DNA from: Acetobacter lambici
GTDB taxonomy: Bacteria; Pseudomonadota; Alphaproteobacteria; Acetobacterales; Acetobacteraceae
Direction: 5' to 3'
NCBI RefSeq assembly: GCF_011516885.1
Contig: NZ_WOTD01000016.1
Location: 1 to 57,625 of the forward strand
DNA: 57,625 bases
Positions 52,485 to 57,625 of this stretch are shown here, one piece after another; the first letter of the stretch is position 1, and every line of letters begins with the position of its first letter. The position numbers and the translations under genes are program-made. The notes below the pieces were generated by a model that worked only from the letters and a program-made list of their open reading frames with translations, had not been told where the DNA came from and searched no databases.

Positions 52485-53558
52485 TCAGGGCGCGTTAAGC
52501 CGGGTTGTTTTGATAAGGTGTTCCTCCCGCCATGCACGGGGGGACAGACCACTCCATTTGCGAAAAGCGCGGCTGAAGGCGCTTGTTTCTGTGTAGCCAA
52601 GGGCCATGGCAATTTCCCCCATATCCGAGCCGGACTGGCTGAGGTGGCGGCAGGCCTCGGCGTAGCGCACTTCCTCAAGCAGTGCGCCAAAGGAGAGGTT
52701 AACCTGCGCCAGCCTGCGTTGCAGCGTCCATGCTGGCATGTTCATGCTCTGGGCAATGTCGGAAAGTGTGCAGCATCGCTCTGCCAGCCCTGCGCGAATA
52801 ATGGAGGCAATCTGCTCCTTCAGCGGGGGGGAGGGGGTTGCCTGTCCGTTGCTCTGATGGTTGCACGACAGCGAAATAAGGGAGGCCCGCATGATTTCGA
52901 GCATGTTCGCGTTGGCTTTGGGCATGGGGCGCTCCAGCCCCGTTTTGCGGAATAGCAGTGCGTTTGTGGCGTGGCCAAAGCGGATGTCGGCCTGAAAAGC
53001 ATCCCTGTGCTCATGCGTTTGTTCAGGGCGTTGGTGTTCAAACAGAACAGCCTCGGGCACCCAGTCTTCCCCCATGCCGTGGCGTAGAACATTGCAGAAC
53101 ATGCCCATGGTCAGTTCCGCATCATGCCTGCGCTGGGTAATTGTGGGGTCCTGAATGGCGTATTCCAGCCGGAGCAGGCCATTTTTCTGCTCAATCAATT
53201 GCGTGTGCGTGTTGCATTGATGGTAGCCAAAATGGCTGGCCAGATTGCGCACGGCCTCCTCCACTGTAGCGGAAAGGAGGGCAATATACCCCACAAGCCC
53301 CAGCATTTCCGGCTGGAACTGCTGGCCAAACCATAGGCCCAGATTGCCATCCTGCGTCTCACGCGCGGCTTCTTCAAACAGGCGGCAATAGGCTGTCAGG
53401 TCCAGCCTGTCCGTTGGCAGGGCGAACTGACCGGTGGAAAGGCCGGAACGCCCGGCAATCCGGTCAATATCCCCCCCGCGGGCGGTAATGAACTCTTCAA
53501 CACCGGTTGCGGCAGCGGCCAGCACACCAGATGTCGGGCTTTGCATCGGGTCAGACAT
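52485..53558 (-). CDS. AraC-family regulator divergent from eutB
   Basis: A 357-residue regulator with an arabinose-binding-type N-terminal domain (ITARGGDIDRIAGRSGL, LTAYCRLFEEAARETQDGNL, GYIALLSATVEEAVRNLASH) and an AraC helix-turn-helix pair at the C-terminus (CTLSDIAQSMNMPAWTLQRR, EVRYAEACRHLSQSGSDMGE, YTETSAFSRAFRKWSGLSP). Adjacent and divergent to eutB, so it is the likely activator of ethanolamine use, acting where EutR acts in enterobacteria but with a different N-terminal domain. Confidence 0.86.
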   Translation of the reverse strand: MSDPMQSPTSGVLAAAATGVEEFITARGGDIDRIAGRSGLSTGQFALPTDRLDLTAYCRLFEEAARETQDGNLGLWFGQQFQPEMLGLVGYIALLSATVEEAVRNLASHFGYHQCNTHTQLIEQKNGLLRLEYAIQDPTITQRRHDAELTMGMFCNVLRHGMGEDWVPEAVLFEHQRPEQTHEHRDAFQADIRFGHATNALLFRKTGLERPMPKANANMLEIMRASLISLSCNHQSNGQATPSPPLKEQIASIIRAGLAERCCTLSDIAQSMNMPAWTLQRRLAQVNLSFGALLEEVRYAEACRHLSQSGSDMGEIAMALGYTETSAFSRAFRKWSGLSPRAWREEHLIKTTRLNAP

Positions 53559-53737
53559 GGCAGGATACGTCTATGTAAGGGTGTAATTTGTTTTGAATGA
53601 TCAATAAATTGTTTCCTCCAGTCAAGTCCGAAGGTGGGGATGCTGCTATTGTAACGATATCGAACTAAAACGCGAGGTGCTTCGTTCCTGGCCCTTGCGG
53701 CAAGAGTGCGCCACGCAGGGGCGGGAGGCTTTGCTAG
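53559..53737. promoter_or_regulatory. Divergent regulatory region between araC and eutB
   Basis: 179 bases, distinctly AT-rich (for instance the stretch from 53587 to 53617). A near-palindrome TTGAATGATCAA lies around 53593-53604 and AACGATATCG near 53654. The strong ribosome-binding site GCGGGAGG (53721-53728) precedes ATG 53738. Operators for the divergent AraC regulator are expected here, but none can be assigned firmly. Confidence 0.5.
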
Positions 53738-55126
53738 ATGGGATATCGTCACAGACTAGGGGGGGAGAGCTACCATTTTCCTGACCTTAAAACCCTTCTG
53801 GCGGTTGCATCTTCCACGCGCTCTGGCGACCAGTTAGCTGGTCTGGCCGCTCAGTCCGATGCCCAGAGAATGGCCGCCCGTTACGCTCTGGCCGATGTTC
53901 CCTTGCGCAGTTTTGTCCAGACAGCACTTGTCCCCTACGAGGAAGACGAAGTGACGCGCCTGATCGTGGATACCCACGATGCCAACGCCTTCTCACCCAT
54001 AGCGCATATGACTGTTGGAGAGTTCCGTGACTGGCTGCTCTCGCACGAGGCGGATACGGTAAGCCTTGCGCGGATTGCGCCCGGTATTACGCCAGAAATG
54101 GCCGCTGCCGTAAGCAAGCTCATGCGCAATCAGGATATGATGAGTGTTGCGCGTAAAATTCAGGTTATCACCAAATTTCGTAACACCATTGGCCTGCCGG
54201 GTTGCCTGTCCTCACGCCTGCAACCCAACCACCCGACGGATGACCTTAAAGGGATTGCGGCCTCTACGCTGGACGGTCTGCTTTACGGGATGGGGGATGC
54301 CGTTATTGGCATTAACCCGGCAACGGATAGTGTTGCCAATGGTCTGGCCCTGCTGGATATGCTGGATCAGGCTCGCCAGCTTTACGATATTCCAACCCAG
54401 ACCTGCGTGCTGACCCATGTCACCAATACGCTGGAAATCATGAACCGTGGTGGCGCGGTGGACCTTGTTTTCCAGTCCGTTGCGGGCACGCAAAAGGCGA
54501 ATGAAGGGTTTGGCGTCAGCCTTGCCATCCTGCGCGAGGCGCATGAGGCGGCTCTGGCGCTCGGTCGGGGCACGGTCGGGCAGAACGTTATGTATTTTGA
54601 AACAGGGCAGGGGGCGGCCCTGTCCGCTGGTGCTCACCACGGCATTGACCAGCAGACGGTAGAGGCACGGGCCTATGCCGTGGCACGGGCGTTCGATCCT
54701 CTGCTGGTCAACACCGTGGTCGGCTTTATTGGTCCGGAATATCTGTATGACGGCAAACAGGTCATACGCGCCGGGCTGGAAGACCATTTTTGCGCCAAGC
54801 TGATGGGTGTGCCCATGGGGTGCGACGCCTGCTACACAAACCACGCCGAAGTCGATCAGGATGACATGGACAACCTGATGACCCTGCTGGGGGTGGCGGG
54901 TATTACCTTCCTGATCGGGGTGCCCGGCGCGGATGACATCATGCTCAATTATCAGAGCCTGTCATTCCACGATATTCTGACCCTGCGACACATGCTGGGT
55001 GCGCGCCCAGCGCCTGAATTTGCCGCATGGCTGGAGCGTATGGGGCTTTACGACCCGCTCGCCAACCAGATGCGCCCACTGGCGCTGGAGCAGACCCCAC
55101 TTGCCAGACTGATCGGTGCAGCATGA
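53738..55126 (+). CDS. eutB: EutB, ethanolamine ammonia-lyase large subunit
   Basis: The 462-residue catalytic subunit converts ethanolamine to acetaldehyde and ammonia using adenosylcobalamin. Family blocks: FRDWLLSHEADTVSLARIAP, RLQPNHPTDDLKGIAASTLD, GDAVIGINPATDS, CVLTHVTNTLEIM, FQSVAGTQKANEGFG, MYFETGQGAALSAGAHHG, GCDACYTNHAEVDQDDMDNL and GADDIMLNYQSLSFHD. Length agrees with E. coli EutB (453). ATG 53738 has GGGAGG nine bases upstream. It overlaps eutC by four bases. No EutA reactivase and no shell proteins are present. Confidence 0.97.
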   Translation: MGYRHRLGGESYHFPDLKTLLAVASSTRSGDQLAGLAAQSDAQRMAARYALADVPLRSFVQTALVPYEEDEVTRLIVDTHDANAFSPIAHMTVGEFRDWLLSHEADTVSLARIAPGITPEMAAAVSKLMRNQDMMSVARKIQVITKFRNTIGLPGCLSSRLQPNHPTDDLKGIAASTLDGLLYGMGDAVIGINPATDSVANGLALLDMLDQARQLYDIPTQTCVLTHVTNTLEIMNRGGAVDLVFQSVAGTQKANEGFGVSLAILREAHEAALALGRGTVGQNVMYFETGQGAALSAGAHHGIDQQTVEARAYAVARAFDPLLVNTVVGFIGPEYLYDGKQVIRAGLEDHFCAKLMGVPMGCDACYTNHAEVDQDDMDNLMTLLGVAGITFLIGVPGADDIMLNYQSLSFHDILTLRHMLGARPAPEFAAWLERMGLYDPLANQMRPLALEQTPLARLIGAA

Positions 55127-55920
55127 CAGAGCACGGCAAACCCGTCGTCCCGACCAATGCTGCGCTGGATGAGTGGCAGCCCCTGCGTGGGCTGACCCGC
55201 GCGCGTATTGGCCTTGGTCGCAGTGGCAACGCGCAGCGCACAACGGATGTGCTGGCGTTTCAGGCAGCACACGCGCAGGCGCGGGATGCGGTGCATGCAC
55301 CATTGGACGTGCAGGGCATGGAACGACAGTTGCATGGCGCGCCCTGCCTGCACGTGCAGAGTCGCGCGGCGGACCGGGCCACGTATCTGCGTCGCCCGGA
55401 TCTGGGGCGCAGGCTTTGCGAAGACTCTTTGCACATGTTGCGCAAAGAGGAATGGGACGTTGTGTTCGTGGCGGCGGATGGCCTGTCCTCCATTGCCACG
55501 CAGACAAACGCCATTCCGTTTTTTCAGGCAATGCAGCCCCTTCTGCGGGGTTGGCGCATTGCCCCTCTGGTGATCGCCACGCAAAGCCGCGTGGCCATTG
55601 GGGACGAGATTGCTCAGGCCATGGGGGCCAGACTGGTCGTTATGATGATCGGCGAACGCCCCGGCCTGAGTGTTGCGGACAGTCTGGGCATTTACCTGAC
55701 ATACGCACCGTATGTTGGCTGCCCTGATTCCTTACGGAATTGCCTGTCCAACATTCATGCACACGGCATGACGATACCTGTAGGTGCCAGCAAGTTGGCA
55801 TGGCTGATGCAAGAGGCAGAACGGCTTGGGCTTACAGGTGTCGGCTTAAAAGACGCAGCACCAGACAAGGTGTTGGGCAAAAACACACTATCTTTACATG
55901 ATAAGGACACAGACGCATGA
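55123..55920 (+). CDS. eutC: EutC, ethanolamine ammonia-lyase small subunit
   Basis: A 265-residue subunit that binds B12 with EutB. Conserved segments: LTRARIGLGRSGNAQRTTDV, FQAAHAQARDAVHAPLD, RRPDLGRRLCEDS, VVFVAADGLSSIATQTNAIP, MGARLVVMMIGERPGLSVAD, SLGIYLTYAPYVGCPDSLRN and CLSNIH. A little shorter than enterobacterial EutC (about 295), lacking part of the N-terminal linker. Start at ATG 55123 overlaps eutB. It overlaps the permease gene by four bases. Confidence 0.95.
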   Translation: MTEHGKPVVPTNAALDEWQPLRGLTRARIGLGRSGNAQRTTDVLAFQAAHAQARDAVHAPLDVQGMERQLHGAPCLHVQSRAADRATYLRRPDLGRRLCEDSLHMLRKEEWDVVFVAADGLSSIATQTNAIPFFQAMQPLLRGWRIAPLVIATQSRVAIGDEIAQAMGARLVVMMIGERPGLSVADSLGIYLTYAPYVGCPDSLRNCLSNIHAHGMTIPVGASKLAWLMQEAERLGLTGVGLKDAAPDKVLGKNTLSLHDKDTDA

Positions 55921-57260
55921 GTGAGAGCAGCGGGACTAAGCTCAGCCAGTCTCTCGGTGCCTTCCATTTGTGGGGGATTGCCGTCGGACTTGTCATTTCT
56001 GGCGAGTATTTTGGCTGGAGCTACGGGTGGGGAACCGCCGGAACGCTCGGTTTTCTGGTGGCCACCGTTTTTGTGGCGTTGATGTACACCGCCTTTATCT
56101 TCAGTTTTACGGAACTGACGTGCTCGATCCCGCACGCAGGGGGGCCTTTTGCCTATAGCTTTCGGGCTCTGGGGCGCTGGGGGGGGCTTATTGCCGGTCT
56201 GGCAACTCTGATCGAGTTTATTTTTGCACCCCCTGCCATTGCTCTGGCTATTGGTGCTTATCTGAATGTCCAGTTCCCCGGATTGTCACCCAAGGTGGCG
56301 GCTTTGGGGGCCTATCTGGTGTTCATGACGCTCAATATTGTTGGTGTGCATATTGCCGCAACATTTGAGTTGTTCATTACAATTGCCGCTATTATCGAAC
56401 TTCTGGTGTTTATGGGCGTGGTCGCTCCGGCGTTTACGTGGGACCATTTTCTGGCCGATGGTTGGGGTGGGGCACCGCACTTTGGCTGGCTGGCGTTGGG
56501 TGGTATTTTTGCGGCAATGCCTTTTGCCATCTGGTTTTTTCTGGCCGTGGAAGGCGTTGCCATGGCTGCGGAAGAAGCGCGCGATGCACGCCGGTCCATT
56601 CCCATTGCCTATATTGCTGGCATTCTGACCCTTGTTACACTTGCCTTTGGTGTCATGATTTTTGCTGGTGGCGTTGGTGACTGGCATGCTCTTTCCAACC
56701 TGAATGATCCATTGCCGCAGGCCATGAAGCAGGTTGTCGGGGCGCATAGTGGCTGGCTGCACATGCTTGTCTGGCTGGGGCTGTTTGGGCTCGTGGCATC
56801 CTTGCATGGTATTATCATGGGGTATGCGCGGCAGATGTTTGCGCTGGCGCGTGCCGGATTTTTGCCCGAAGTTCTGGGGCGGCTGCATCCACGCTTTAAA
56901 ACCCCTTATGTGGCAACGCTGGCCGGTGGCGCCATTGGAATTGCGGCCATTTTTTCAGATGATCTGATTAGTATTCAGGGGCAGTCCTTAACGGCAACTT
57001 TGGTAACCATGTCCGTTTTTGGTGCGCTGACAATGTATATGCTGAGCATGATCAGCCTGTTCCGTCTGCGTCGGACCGAACCTGATCTGGTGCGCAGCTA
57101 CAAGGCCCCTCTGTATCCTGTTCTGCCGGGGTTTGCCCTTGTCGCGGCGTTAATTGCTCTTGCTGTCGTTATTTATTACAACATCGAAATATTTATTATA
57201 TATTCAGGGATCATGCTGGTTTGTACAGTATTTTTCATGAGTAAGTTCAAAAAAGAATGA
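55917..57260 (+). CDS. eat: Ethanolamine permease, APC superfamily
   Basis: A 447-residue transporter with about 12 membrane segments. The start, LGAFHLWGIAVGLVISGEYF then GWSYGWGTAGTLGFL, and FTELTCSIPHAGGPFAYSFR match the ethanolamine permease (eat) subgroup of amino-acid/polyamine carriers, and EGVAMAAEEARDARRSIPIA is the conserved cytoplasmic loop. Location after eutBC with a four-base overlap settles the substrate as probably ethanolamine. No H+- or ion-coupling residue can be judged by eye. Confidence 0.93.
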   Translation: MSESSGTKLSQSLGAFHLWGIAVGLVISGEYFGWSYGWGTAGTLGFLVATVFVALMYTAFIFSFTELTCSIPHAGGPFAYSFRALGRWGGLIAGLATLIEFIFAPPAIALAIGAYLNVQFPGLSPKVAALGAYLVFMTLNIVGVHIAATFELFITIAAIIELLVFMGVVAPAFTWDHFLADGWGGAPHFGWLALGGIFAAMPFAIWFFLAVEGVAMAAEEARDARRSIPIAYIAGILTLVTLAFGVMIFAGGVGDWHALSNLNDPLPQAMKQVVGAHSGWLHMLVWLGLFGLVASLHGIIMGYARQMFALARAGFLPEVLGRLHPRFKTPYVATLAGGAIGIAAIFSDDLISIQGQSLTATLVTMSVFGALTMYMLSMISLFRLRRTEPDLVRSYKAPLYPVLPGFALVAALIALAVVIYYNIEIFIIYSGIMLVCTVFFMSKFKKE

Positions 57261-57308
57261 GCCGAAGACACAAGACTTAGTTTTCTTTCTTGGATTGGAA
57301 TTGTTGTG

Positions 57309-57599
57309 ATGCGTAAAAACTTTGTTCAGGAAGTCAATTTCCTTCTTGCCGCGTGTGTGTCAGGCGGCTCATTGCTTGCGTCGTATGCTCATGCGGCAGA
57401 AACCGGGGTCGCTCCTGCGTCGCTGAACTCCGCTCAGGTTGTTAACGCGCCGATCAGCGCACCGCCAGAAGCAGAAAAAGCCGCAGGCACTCCCTCTGAT
57501 GGGGAGGAGGTTCCCTCAGAGCCTGAATCAGAAAGGGGTTTGATTGATTTTTCGCAGAACTCTGCGGATATGGGCAATCATCAACCACGCGTGGGATGA
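57309..57599 (+). CDS. Exported protein fragment at the window edge, possible TonB-dependent receptor start
   Basis: 96 residues from ATG 57309 (GTG 57306 also possible). The N-terminus is a signal peptide (FLLAACVSGGSLLASYAHAA), followed by a low-complexity acidic/proline stretch rich in Ala, Pro, Glu and Ser, then a TGA at 57597-57599. In the next reading frame the remaining bases encode DDEIVASTSF, close to the TonB-box type EEIVVTSTSF seen at the start of TonB-dependent receptors. The frame is therefore probably disturbed near 57570, either truly or by poor sequence at the edge. The product cannot be assigned firmly. Confidence 0.5.
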   Translation: MRKNFVQEVNFLLAACVSGGSLLASYAHAAETGVAPASLNSAQVVNAPISAPPEAEKAAGTPSDGEEVPSEPESERGLIDFSQNSADMGNHQPRVG

Positions 57600-57625
57600 C
57601 GAGATTGTTGCCTCGACATCCTTCG

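Noticed and set aside
53738..57260. Ethanolamine microcompartment or EutA/EutT-type genes.
   Set aside because: Only eutB, eutC and a permease are present; no shell-protein or reactivase gene before the window ends.
1..57625. tRNA, rRNA, CRISPR, insertion sequences, integrases or attachment repeats.
   Set aside because: Intergenic gaps were examined one by one; none shows a cloverleaf, regularly spaced repeats, transposase motifs or flanking duplications. A tRNA or repeat scan would confirm.

Overview
The window looks like a chromosomal segment of an acetic acid bacterium (Alphaproteobacteria, Acetobacteraceae, probably Acetobacter or a close relative). The evidence is a fairly GC-rich sequence with dense ATGA-type overlaps, an alphaproteobacterial PhyR/NepR/EcfG stress module, a Rhodobacter-like hup/hyp gene order, and short respiratory-type operons suited to an obligate aerobe. 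The genus is inferred from gene content only. I saw no rRNA, tRNA, insertion sequence, prophage or CRISPR array.

Layout. (1) 1-11551 (+): accessory and maturation genes of an uptake [NiFe] hydrogenase: hupD fragment, hupF, hupG, hupH, a rubredoxin-HybE fusion (hupIJ), hupK, hypA, hypB, the NtrC-type activator hupR/hoxA, hypC, hypD, hypE, a NiCoT nickel permease and an rpoN gene. The structural genes must lie to the left, outside the window. (2) 11969-14512 (+): a Tat-exported flavin amine oxidase, a c-type cytochrome and an exported RidA protein, read here as a periplasmic amine-oxidation module. (3) 14554-20482 (-): a peptide-type ABC importer without a binding protein, then a Uup-like ABC-F ATPase. 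(4) 20546-24680: general stress response locus (phyR divergent from two ECF sigma genes, nepR and a HisKA_2 kinase). (5) 24781-28237: cydDC. (6) 28324-35440: an OmpA-like lipoprotein, recQ, and the glycerol genes glpR, glpD, glpF, glpK with a palindromic operator-like site before glpD. (7) 35503-41764: PCuAC-like copper protein, nrdR-nusB-thiL, a divergent GNAT/SDR pair, and a succinate-semialdehyde dehydrogenase. (8) 42003-57260: an AraC regulator, then cobalamin genes (cysG, cobG, cobH, cobI, cobJ, cobK, cobL, cobE, cobM, cbiD), a second AraC regulator, and the coenzyme-B12-dependent ethanolamine ammonia-lyase genes eutB and eutC with an ethanolamine permease.

How the parts fit. The hydrogenase block pairs nickel uptake (HupN) and nickel storage/insertion (HypA, HypB) with sigma-54 regulation (HupR and RpoN). 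The B12 block is the oxygen-dependent corrin route (CobG present) in which CbiD stands where CobF would be expected; the adjacent eut genes consume the B12 product. Glycerol is taken up by GlpF, phosphorylated by GlpK and oxidised by GlpD. The three-gene amine module has the most interesting logic: oxidase, electron-accepting cytochrome and imine hydrolase all carry export signals.

Both window edges look damaged: hupD reads cleanly only from about base 99, and the signal-peptide protein at the right edge loses its frame about 30 bases before the end. Those ends should be treated with caution.
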